From the NCBI GenBank assembly GCA_016935665.1, contig JAFGQN010000051.1:58750-122749 (forward strand): a stretch of 64,000 bases of DNA, in the 5' to 3' direction. This DNA comes from Deltaproteobacteria bacterium. Its GTDB lineage: Bacteria; Myxococcota_A; Polyangia; JAAYKL01. Made by a program: the position numbers and the translations under genes. Every line of letters starts with the position of its first letter. The first letter of the stretch is position 1. Below are positions 27,193 through 35,154 of the stretch, piece after piece. The notes under the pieces were generated by a model. That model saw only the letters and a program-made list of their open reading frames with translations, ran no database searches and was not told the origin of the DNA.

Positions 27193-27840
27193 ATGAAATT
27201 TACAGGGCACGCAATGCTATTTGAGTCATCCCGAAGGCCGTTTACCGCCAGATGCTTGTCGATTGTTTTCCCATGCATACTTTTGTGTTGCATCGTCGCT
27301 TGCGAACAGAGCGAACACTCGTGTACGGAGACCATATACGATGGGGACAATCCCGATATTTTCATGATGGGACAATCCAATGCCAACAGCGACCTGGCGC
27401 GGGCGATTATTCGCGAAAGCGGTATGTCGGTGCACCAGATAAATCACGGCGGACAACGCATCGAGACTTGGTTGGAGCCTCCTGACCAGTGGTTGGATGA
27501 GGATGTCGATTTTTTGGGCGACCGGGAATTTCAGTATTTTGTCTGGTTTCAGGGAGAATCGAATCGAAATGGATATCCGGGCTACGAAAGGAAGCTGAAG
27601 CAAATTTTGTCTGCGGTCAGCCCAGACAAAACCACGGAGGTAATTATTGTGGGTGTTTGGATGGACGATGAGGATATGACTGAATTTCGAGCCTATCAAA
27701 AAGAAATGTGCGACAGAAATGCACATTTCCATTACGTGGATTCCAAAAACTGTGCACGAAGGGACGGCATTCATCTGTCGGCATATGGGCAATATCAGCT
27801 GGCTCGAAAAATTCGGTTGCTTATTGAATCGTTGGAGTAA
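27193..27840 (+). CDS. SGNH-type carbohydrate O-acetylesterase-like lipoprotein
   Basis: A 215-residue lipoprotein (CCIVAC, lipid Cys37) with the blocks of the sialate O-acetylesterase/CE6-like SGNH fold: FMMGQSNANSD (nucleophile Ser62), YFVWFQGESNRNGYPGYE, and DGIHLSAYGQ with the catalytic Asp/His pair. Such enzymes remove acetyl groups from xylan or other sugars. It has no SD linker, unlike its neighbours. The ATG at 27193 lacks a good ribosome site; an inner ATG at 27214 is an alternative. The position next to the xylanase cluster supports a deacetylation role, which remains inference. Confidence 0.72.
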   Translation: MKFTGHAMLFESSRRPFTARCLSIVFPCILLCCIVACEQSEHSCTETIYDGDNPDIFMMGQSNANSDLARAIIRESGMSVHQINHGGQRIETWLEPPDQWLDEDVDFLGDREFQYFVWFQGESNRNGYPGYERKLKQILSAVSPDKTTEVIIVGVWMDDEDMTEFRAYQKEMCDRNAHFHYVDSKNCARRDGIHLSAYGQYQLARKIRLLIESLE

Positions 27841-28103
27841 TCCTCATGCAATGATGCATATCCGGATGTTTTAAGGACCTGTCATGCTGACTGTCATGAA
27901 ACGGACTGATTCTCGGATTGGATCAACAGTCGGGATTGGGGGCGTGCATGTTTTCAAATTCGTTTTCTTTGGTGAAATATATCCAACTCCGCCACAGATC
28001 CCTGAACGCGCCGGGAGCAATCGGGTGATTCAAGTCCTTTAGCAGGGTCACAATCTGTTTTAGCTGGACGTGCATTAAATCATAGCTGATCAACAGCTCC
28101 CCC

Positions 28104-28697
<594 letters not shown>

Positions 28698-28820
28698 AAA
28701 ACAAATTACGTTTCTGTCCGCATGGCGGTCCGGCATGTGACAGCGGCGAAACCGGATGGTTTCTGCGGACGGGTCAAAAATGGTTGGAAAGTGCTGCGCG
28801 GGTAAAAAGGGGGCAGTGGT

Positions 28821-30089
28821 TTACTCTACAAACACTGGTGAACAATATGGCTCCGCATATTCGCCGCATGAAATGTCACAGGCGTCGCAGAAGATGCATT
28901 GCAAATATCCCATATACAACTGGTAGGCCTTCCCTTCCACGCCGCCTTTTTCCTCGATACAGGCATTTTGCGCATCTTCCCGGTTTGGGGCATCCCAATT
29001 CCACGACGCGTTCATGCATTCTTCGAGTTCCACACAGTCTTCGTTATTTTTACAGTCCATGGTGGCTTCGGTGCAGGGACCGCCCCACCCCGCCCATGAG
29101 AAACAGGCGGTTTGGCCGGGACGTGTTTCCTCTTCAAAGCAGGCGCCGTCAGGAGAGTTTATCACCTGCGCGCTGTCGCATTGGGGGAAATCGTCGGTAT
29201 TCTGTCCGCAGGAGATGGCGCAGGCGTCGCAGGCGATACAATTGGTGATGTCGTTATATTTTTGTATAGTATCGCGGGAGGCTTCTGATTGTTCCATGCA
29301 ATGCATTGAGCAGGCTTCCCATTCTTCGCCCGTTAGGCAGTCCCCATTGGGGCAGCATTCATTCGTTTGGCAATCATAATAACTGGCGCAACGTTCATCC
29401 ATCAGACAATTTTCAATTGCATCCTGACACTTTGGAGTGGCCATGGCGCATCCCCAGCATTCGGAGTAACAATCAATGTTCTTTCCGTCACATTCGTCGT
29501 AATCGTATTCGCACCAGCAATCTACACTGTACCAGCATTCGTGATATCCGTCGTGAATGATTTCGCAGTGTTCCTCTTCGATGCATACTTCGTAGCCGCC
29601 GTCACAGTCCGTATCGGTATCACTGTCGGAATCGCCATCGGAATCCCCATCGGAATCCCCATCGCCGTACCATGGGTCACAGTTTTCCCAATCACATGCG
29701 TCATACGGGTTGACACATTTGTAATTGCCATCAATGACAGTGCAGATTTCGTTTTTAATGGTGCAATCGTCATAGTCCTGAAAATTCCAGCCGTCCCAAT
29801 CGCACATCTGCAGCATATTGCCATCACAACGGGTTTCTCCGGGATTGCAGTACCACCAGTCTCCGTCCGCATCGCTGTCGCCATCGGAATCGCCATCGCT
29901 GTCGCCATCGGAATCGCCATCGCTGTCGCCATCGGAATCGCCATCGGAATCGCCGTCCATGTCACCATCTGAATAATCCGATTCGTTTTCACTGACAACC
30001 AGCTTGTCAGTCCATTCCCCAATGTCGTCATTGCAGGACGTCATTACAAATGACCAAAGCACCATAAATAAAAATAATTGTTTGTACAT
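28821..30089 (-). CDS. Cys-rich lipoprotein with SD linkers (tandem copy 1)
   Basis: The 422-residue product starts at 30089, where AGAGGTAATCGC precedes the ATG; the longer frame to 30143 lacks one. Lipobox VMTSC gives Cys19. Order: SD linker, a module CNPGETRCDGNMLQMCDWDGW ending in C-x-x-x-x-C, a second SD linker, then three or so Cys-rich modules. The repeated one reads C-x(4)-C-x(5)-C ... A-x-x-x-Q-x-Y-x(4)-x-C-I-x-C-D-x-C-x-I-S-C. Its function is unknown. Paralogue of the next gene, sharing the same order of parts and leader hairpin. Extracellular disulfide-rich protein, surface anchored by inference. Confidence 0.82.
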   Translation of the reverse strand: MYKQLFLFMVLWSFVMTSCNDDIGEWTDKLVVSENESDYSDGDMDGDSDGDSDGDSDGDSDGDSDGDSDGDSDADGDWWYCNPGETRCDGNMLQMCDWDGWNFQDYDDCTIKNEICTVIDGNYKCVNPYDACDWENCDPWYGDGDSDGDSDGDSDSDTDTDCDGGYEVCIEEEHCEIIHDGYHECWYSVDCWCEYDYDECDGKNIDCYSECWGCAMATPKCQDAIENCLMDERCASYYDCQTNECCPNGDCLTGEEWEACSMHCMEQSEASRDTIQKYNDITNCIACDACAISCGQNTDDFPQCDSAQVINSPDGACFEEETRPGQTACFSWAGWGGPCTEATMDCKNNEDCVELEECMNASWNWDAPNREDAQNACIEEKGGVEGKAYQLYMGYLQCIFCDACDISCGEYAEPYCSPVFVE

Positions 30090-30109
30090 GCGATTACCTC
30101 TCTGGGTTG

Positions 30110-30130
30110 ATATTGCCTTTCGGGCAATAT
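30110..30130 (-). promoter_or_regulatory. Leader hairpin, tandem lipoprotein copy 1
   Basis: ATATTGCC and GGCAATAT flank a five-base loop about 20 bases before the start codon, directly upstream of the AGGTAATCGCATG ribosome-site block. A matching hairpin precedes the paralogue (31742-31759); arms are conserved while the loop differs. Confidence 0.65.
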
Positions 30131-30479
30131 TGGTTTTTCCCAATTAATAAATCCACCGAATGGAACAACATGGCCAGGAGTGGCATTCCTTTGCAACCAT
30201 TCGGTTTGTGTTCATAATTGTTGTGTAGATTAGATGGGAAAACAGACCACTTTTATTGAACGAAAAATTGAAATCGTGATTGAATTTTCCTCAACCACAT
30301 GCAGATGAGTTTTCATTTAGCAGTCAGAGCATCCATGCAATCGCAAGGCCTTCATGACAATATATTGGGGACTATGCTAACGTATATTACCAAAAGTAAT
30401 TTCGCTAATGCGTCTACTGATTTGTGGTGTGGTGTCTGGATTGGGAACGGGCCGCTTGCTTATTCGGGGAGTAATTTAT
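30131..30479. other. Intergenic region between the tandem Cys-rich lipoproteins
   Basis: No gene supported. A block around 30238-30256 (GGGAAAACAGACCACTTTTA) recurs with small changes upstream of the paralogue near 31932-31950, so the duplication included the promoter region. Confidence 0.5.
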
Positions 30480-31721
30480 TCATTCAATCGGTTGTGAGCA
30501 AAAAAATTCTGCGTCCGTGGCGCATGAAATATTACATGCGTCGCAAAAAATGCATTGTGTATAATCTGCGTACAACTGGTAGATCTCACCTTCCATGCCG
30601 CCTTTTTCCTCAATGCACTTCTTTTTATGTTCTCCACCGTCATTGAAGTCCCATGATTCGTTTATACATGCTTCAAGATCAACGCATTCGCTGTTCTTTT
30701 TGCAGGCAGCGGTGGCTTCGGTACAGGGACCACCCCAGCCCGCCCACGAGAAACAGGCGATTTGATTATCGGTTATCAAATCAGCCGCGAAGCACGGATT
30801 GTCGAGGCTGTTGACCTCGTCTGGATTGGCGCATTGGAAGAAGTCACTGGTATTTTTGAAGCAGGAAATGGCGCAGACGTCGCAGGCGATACATTCGGTA
30901 ATGGCATCATACAATTGAATAGCTTTGCCGGAGGCATTGGACTTTTCCCTGCATTGGTCAATGCAGGACGCCCATTCATCGCCTGTCAGGCAGTCTTGAC
31001 CATCGGTACAGCATTCGTCGCGCTGGCAAGTATAGTATTGGGCACACTCATCATTTTTCAGACACTGTTCTGCCTTTTCCTGGCACTGAGGTGTACCCAT
31101 GGCGCATCCCCAGCAATCATCGTAGCAGTCAATATTTTCGCCGTCACAATTTGAAATACCGTCTACGCACCGGCATACCACAGTGTTCCAGCAACTGTAA
31201 ATTCCGTCGCTCAAGATTCCGCAGTGTTCCTCTTCGACGCATATTTCGTTTCCAGTTTCACAATCCGTGTCGGAATCGCTGTCGGAATCGGCATCGGCAT
31301 CGGCATCCGCATCTCCATACCACCAGCCACAGTTTTCCCATTCGCATTCGTCATAGGGGTCCACACATTTATGATTGCCATTGATGACCGTGCAAATCTC
31401 GTTTTTAATGGTGCAATCGTCATAATCCTGAAAGTTCCATCCGTTCCGGTCACACCTCTGCAGCATACTGCCCTCGCATCGGGTTTCGCCCGGGTTACAA
31501 TACCCCCAATCGCCGTCCGCGTCGGTGTCGCTGTCCGTATCGGTATCGCCGTCCATATCTGCATCTCCGTCTGTATCCGAGTCCCCATCCACGTCGGAAT
31601 CCGTGTACGATTCTTTGCTCGACTCATCTTTTAACTTGTCGGACCACTCCGAAAAGTCATCCTGACATGCCGTTGACACAAATGATGCGAAAGCGAGAAG
31701 CAAGAATAGTTTTTTGTTCAT
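30480..31721 (-). CDS. Cys-rich lipoprotein with SD linkers (tandem copy 2)
   Basis: A 413-residue paralogue of the gene just downstream, with the same order: lipobox (VSTAC, Cys19), SD linker, CNPGETRCEGSMLQRCDRNGW module, Asp-Ala/Asp-Ser linker, and Cys-rich modules. These include CLKNDECAQYYTCQRDECC, IQLYDAITECIACDVCAISC and a C-terminal CIFCDACNISC. The start at 31721 follows AAGGTAATCGC; the frame beginning at 31778 has no such site. The two copies keep nearly all cysteines but differ widely elsewhere, so the duplication is not recent. Function unknown; the module also occurs in the GH45 enzyme at 59-60 kb, which hints at a shared surface role. Confidence 0.82.
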   Translation of the reverse strand: MNKKLFLLLAFASFVSTACQDDFSEWSDKLKDESSKESYTDSDVDGDSDTDGDADMDGDTDTDSDTDADGDWGYCNPGETRCEGSMLQRCDRNGWNFQDYDDCTIKNEICTVINGNHKCVDPYDECEWENCGWWYGDADADADADSDSDSDTDCETGNEICVEEEHCGILSDGIYSCWNTVVCRCVDGISNCDGENIDCYDDCWGCAMGTPQCQEKAEQCLKNDECAQYYTCQRDECCTDGQDCLTGDEWASCIDQCREKSNASGKAIQLYDAITECIACDVCAISCFKNTSDFFQCANPDEVNSLDNPCFAADLITDNQIACFSWAGWGGPCTEATAACKKNSECVDLEACINESWDFNDGGEHKKKCIEEKGGMEGEIYQLYADYTQCIFCDACNISCATDAEFFCSQPIE

Positions 31722-31741
31722 GCGATTACCTTTTTTGTAAA

Positions 31742-31759
31742 TATTGCCTGGTGGCAATA
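31742..31759 (-). promoter_or_regulatory. Leader hairpin, tandem lipoprotein copy 2
   Basis: TATTGCC and GGCAATA flank a four-base loop 20 bases before the start codon at 31721. Arms match the hairpin at 30110-30130 while loop bases differ. Confidence 0.65.
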
Positions 31760-32084
31760 GTGTTTTTTTATGGCGCATTTATGGTTCTGAACCAATCTGC
31801 CCGCACACACTGGGCATGCTTGAAAACGCCAAAAATTTTCAATTTCTCTGGAACAGAACAACGTCACCTGATGCTGGATTTAAGGTTCTGTCATTCCAAA
31901 TGTTGTTCACAAATGGTGTGTATGTTAGGTAGAGAAACAGACCACTTTTCCCTAAAAAAAAATAAAAAAATCAGTGAGCTGGTACTGACACACGCCACTG
32001 ATTCCTTGTATGCGGTATTGGGATTGGCATATACTCATTTTTCTGCTCGGTCATTTGGCCGAATCGGCCTGGAAAGGAAAAAGA
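31760..32084. other. Divergent intergenic region
   Basis: About 325 bases between the tandem lipoprotein copy 2 and the next, opposite-strand lipoprotein. It contains the shared GAAACAGACCACTTTTCC block near 31932. No gene or clear sigma70 pair identified. Confidence 0.4.
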
Positions 32085-32546
32085 ATGCTTCGAGGATGTA
32101 TCGTAATCATAGCAGGGATGGGGTTTTTCCAGATGGCCGCGTGCAATCGTTCCCCGTATCTTGAAGACGACGACGAAGAAGTGGTCATTTTACACGACAC
32201 AGAGGGCATTCAGGTATTGGGGACCGATTCTTTGGATTGTGTCGCCGGTTCCGATGGCTGTGGCGACACATCGACGGATACAGACCGTGATTCAATGACC
32301 GCCACAGAGGAGATCACTGAAGATTCAGATGTTGGGGATACCTTGTCCCCGGCGGATACCGAAAACTGTTACGGTCCCGACTGGAATATGGAAACGGCGT
32401 ATGCAGACGATGCAACCGGTTGCCCCTGCAATCCGGTATCAGATGAGGCATTCTGCAAAGAAAACGTTGCGCTGATGTGCGACGACACGTCCGGCCAATG
32501 GATGGCGGTAGAGGAGGGTCCCTGTGCGATGGTGGAGGTGGAATGA
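32085..32546 (+). CDS. Short acidic lipoprotein of unknown function
   Basis: A 153-residue lipoprotein (FQMAAC, Cys20) starting at 32085, where AAAGGA lies nine bases upstream; the longer frame from 32010 lacks one. After the lipid Cys comes an acidic, Thr/Ser/Asp-rich stretch (DTSTDTDRDSMTATEEITED) and a compact C-terminal module with five cysteines (CYGPDWNMETAYADDATGCPCNPV and onward). No family recognised. The composition is similar to the linkers of neighbouring proteins but less regular. Confidence 0.7.
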   Translation: MLRGCIVIIAGMGFFQMAACNRSPYLEDDDEEVVILHDTEGIQVLGTDSLDCVAGSDGCGDTSTDTDRDSMTATEEITEDSDVGDTLSPADTENCYGPDWNMETAYADDATGCPCNPVSDEAFCKENVALMCDDTSGQWMAVEEGPCAMVEVE

Positions 32547-32565
32547 GTCGACGGGAATTTGGAGT

Positions 32566-33228
32566 TTAGCGGGTTGCGGGGGGGGCCGGGCGCAATGGTC
32601 TGGCGGGGTTTCCGCAAACAACCGTGTCTGGCGGCACATTCCGGGTGACCACACTGCCCGCTCCCACCAGACTTCGGGCGCCCACCTCCAGGCCGCCCAG
32701 CACCACACTTGCAGCGCCCAGGTAACAGCCCTCTTCCACAGCGACCTCTCCGCACAGAACGGCGCCGCTGGCTAGAATGGCATGGGATTTAACGGTGCAA
32801 TCGTGACTGATCACACATTGGGGCAACACCATGACGTGAGTGTCCAGTACCGCACGGGCACATACGGTTGCATTGGCCAGAAGCACCGTTCCTGGCCCCA
32901 GTGACGCAGAGGGGGAGACCACCGCGCCGGGATGGACGATGGTGGCAAACCGTCCGGGCGCCAGTTCGGTTTTACGGATGCATTCGGGTTTGTCCGGATA
33001 ACTGGTGCTGCTGCCAATGCCATTGACAAACAGGGCGTCGGTGTATCGGCAGGCATCGGTCAGCGGTCCCAATACCCTTTTGTTAAAGAACTGTCGTTCC
33101 ATCGTCGCCGGGTCATCATCGAGGAATCCCAGAACAGTGTATGTGGGGGCGACGTGATTGATGGCGTCTACGGCGTCGAGAATATCCATGCAATTGCCAC
33201 CGGCGCCCAGGATGATCAGCGGTTGCAT
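32566..33228 (-). CDS. NeuD/PglD-like sugar O- or N-acyltransferase
   Basis: A 220-residue protein with an N-terminal nucleotide-fold opening MQPLIILGAGGNCMDILDAV and a C-terminal left-handed beta-helix of hexapeptide repeats (residues about 95-205, e.g. GPGTVLLANATVCARAVL, VISHDCTVKSHAILASGAVLCGEVAV, ending in VTRNVPPDTVVCGNPARPL). Family members acetylate nucleotide sugars for surface glycans. The start (33228) overlaps the end of the VOC gene and follows AAGGAAG; a longer frame to 33318 would overlap more. Third gene of the hisC operon. The catalytic His is probably that in VISHD. Confidence 0.85.
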   Translation of the reverse strand: MQPLIILGAGGNCMDILDAVDAINHVAPTYTVLGFLDDDPATMERQFFNKRVLGPLTDACRYTDALFVNGIGSSTSYPDKPECIRKTELAPGRFATIVHPGAVVSPSASLGPGTVLLANATVCARAVLDTHVMVLPQCVISHDCTVKSHAILASGAVLCGEVAVEEGCYLGAASVVLGGLEVGARSLVGAGSVVTRNVPPDTVVCGNPARPLRPAPPATR

Positions 33229-33229
33229 G

Positions 33230-33706
33230 TTATTTTTCTTCCTTGCAGAATTTCCGTACGGATTCGAGGGGAACCGATGTTTTTTTGGCCACGTCCTCCA
33301 GAGACAGGCCTTCAGCATGCAATCGTATTACAAACCAGGGGATGGATTCCCCCACTTCGACCAGGTTTCCATCGGGATCGAAAAAACGCACCGTGCGCTG
33401 TCCCCATATTTCCTGTATAACAGTGTGCAAGGTGTTGATTTGATGCCCATTAAGGCGTTCGGTGGCCCCTTCGAAATCATCGGTTTCAAAGCGACGTTCC
33501 ATGTTTCCATTTTGATTGGGTTTTTGGGACAGGTACTCTCCCGCCACGTGATCCGCCGCCGGACACCAGATGGATAGTCCTCCGGACAATACCACGTAGG
33601 CGCCAAAATCAGACGTTACTTCCTGTTCCAAAACATCCTGATAAAACCGGGCAAGGACACGGACGTTTCGCGTTACAATAACAGACGAATGAAAACGAAT
33701 GGTCAT
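33230..33706 (-). CDS. VOC-fold (glyoxalase/bleomycin-resistance-like) protein with C-terminal extension
   Basis: A 158-residue protein: one VOC module (residues 1-120; VIVTRNVRVLARFYQDVLEQ, then VRFFDPDGNLVEVGESI with the typical metal-site Glu). A 35-residue tail (LSLEDVAKKTSVPLESVRKFCKE) reads like a small helix-turn-helix. VOC proteins bind metals or small ligands; the reaction is unknown. GGGAGG precedes the ATG. It lies 33 bases after hisC and overlaps the next gene, so the three are one transcription unit. Confidence 0.85.
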   Translation of the reverse strand: MTIRFHSSVIVTRNVRVLARFYQDVLEQEVTSDFGAYVVLSGGLSIWCPAADHVAGEYLSQKPNQNGNMERRFETDDFEGATERLNGHQINTLHTVIQEIWGQRTVRFFDPDGNLVEVGESIPWFVIRLHAEGLSLEDVAKKTSVPLESVRKFCKEEK

Positions 33707-33739
33707 GACGCCTCCCTGTTTACTGAAAAGCGTAGTGCA

Positions 33740-34795
33740 TCATTGAACGATTTGTTCAAGGGCCGCCAGCAGGGCTTTTATTTCGCGGTATGCCCCCACA
33801 CTGATGCGCAGGTAATTGTCGATACGGGGTCCTTTAAAGTGGCGTACGAAAATATTCTGTTCGCGCAGCGCCTCCATGATAACCGTCGCATTGATTTTAT
33901 GGGTCGCGAAAACAAAGTTCGCTTTAGAGGGCAGCACTTTAAATCTGAGTTTCTGCAAGCCCTTTGTGAGAAAATCGCGGTTAAAAATGATTTGCTCAGT
34001 GGTTTCGGCAAAATATTTTTTATCCTGAAAGGATGCCGCACCGGCCACAATCGCCAGCCTGTCCATGGGATAGGAATTGAAGCTGTTTTTGATACGTTCC
34101 AGTCCTTCGATGAGCGATGAGTCGCCGCAGGCGAATCCCACGCGCATTCCGGCCATTCCCCTGGATTTGGACAGGGTTTGTACCACCAGGAGGTTTTGGT
34201 ACTTGTCTATCAATGGAATGCAACTTTCACCGCCGAAATCCACATAGGCCTCATCCACCACCACAACGGTATCGGGGTTGGCCTGCAACAGTTGCTCAAT
34301 GGCGACGGGTTTCAAATATACGCCTGTGGGTGCATTGGGATTGGGGAAAATGATTCCGCCGTTTTTAAGGTGATAATCCGACACGTCGATTTCGAACTGC
34401 GCGTTAAGCGGAATTTGAACACTCTCAATCTGATACAGTTGACAGTACACAGGATAGAAACTGTACGTAACATCTGGAAAAAGAATGGGTTTTTTTCCCT
34501 TGAAAAACGCAACAAACAGATGGGCCAGGACTTCGTCGGAACCATTTCCGCAAAACACCTGATCTGCGTTGATGCCATACCATGACGCGATGGCTTTCTT
34601 AAGTTCGGAAGCAGATGGATCGGGGTATCGACGCAACTCCGAGTTGGCCTGTTCCGCGATGGCCTTCAGCACGCCCGGGGCTGGACCGTACGGATTCTCG
34701 TTGGTGTTCAGTTTGATAATGTTGTCTACCTGAGGTTGCTCCCCGGGCACATATGGAACCAATGCTTTGGTGATTTCACTCCAAAACCGACTCAT
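33740..34795 (-). CDS. hisC: Histidinol-phosphate aminotransferase
   Basis: A 351-residue fold-type-I PLP enzyme that converts imidazole-acetol phosphate to histidinol phosphate. Present are LNTNENPYGP, RRYPDPSASELKKAIA, FCGNGSDEVLA, PNPNAPTGV, VVDEAYVDF, and TLSKSRGMAGMRVGF with the PLP lysine Lys210. AAGGAGG precedes the ATG. No other histidine gene is nearby. In some lineages close relatives act on aromatic amino acids, so the substrate is likely but not certain. First gene of a three-gene operon. Confidence 0.93.
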   Translation of the reverse strand: MSRFWSEITKALVPYVPGEQPQVDNIIKLNTNENPYGPAPGVLKAIAEQANSELRRYPDPSASELKKAIASWYGINADQVFCGNGSDEVLAHLFVAFFKGKKPILFPDVTYSFYPVYCQLYQIESVQIPLNAQFEIDVSDYHLKNGGIIFPNPNAPTGVYLKPVAIEQLLQANPDTVVVVDEAYVDFGGESCIPLIDKYQNLLVVQTLSKSRGMAGMRVGFACGDSSLIEGLERIKNSFNSYPMDRLAIVAGAASFQDKKYFAETTEQIIFNRDFLTKGLQKLRFKVLPSKANFVFATHKINATVIMEALREQNIFVRHFKGPRIDNYLRISVGAYREIKALLAALEQIVQ

Positions 34796-35154
34796 GCAGC
34801 CTCCTTGTTTTGCGCGCGCACTGCTGCAAATACTGCAGTTACACTGAACAATAGTTTGTATTCAGCTTCGCAGGTATACACCGAAGCCAGGCATCAGGTC
34901 TATCAAATCTTTGATTGTTCAACCAATGAGAGTGCCGTGGCAAAAGCGTGTGAGTCGGCACCCGTTTCAAAGCGAACAACAACGTGGAAAACACATTTTT
35001 GGCGCCTCTGTTGCTTTGGTGGTATTTAGGGCGGCTTTTATGACATATGGGGCTACAGTATCCCGTTGTCCGACCGATTATAAAGTTGCTGAAAAGTTCT
35101 ATTGAAACGGTATCTTTTCGTGACCTCAGCATCTTTGGTTGAAACGGGGACATC
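34796..35154. other. Divergent region between hisC and the large Cys-rich lipoprotein
   Basis: About 360 bases with no supported gene. It should carry promoters in both directions; I cannot pick a convincing -35/-10 pair. Confidence 0.4.
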
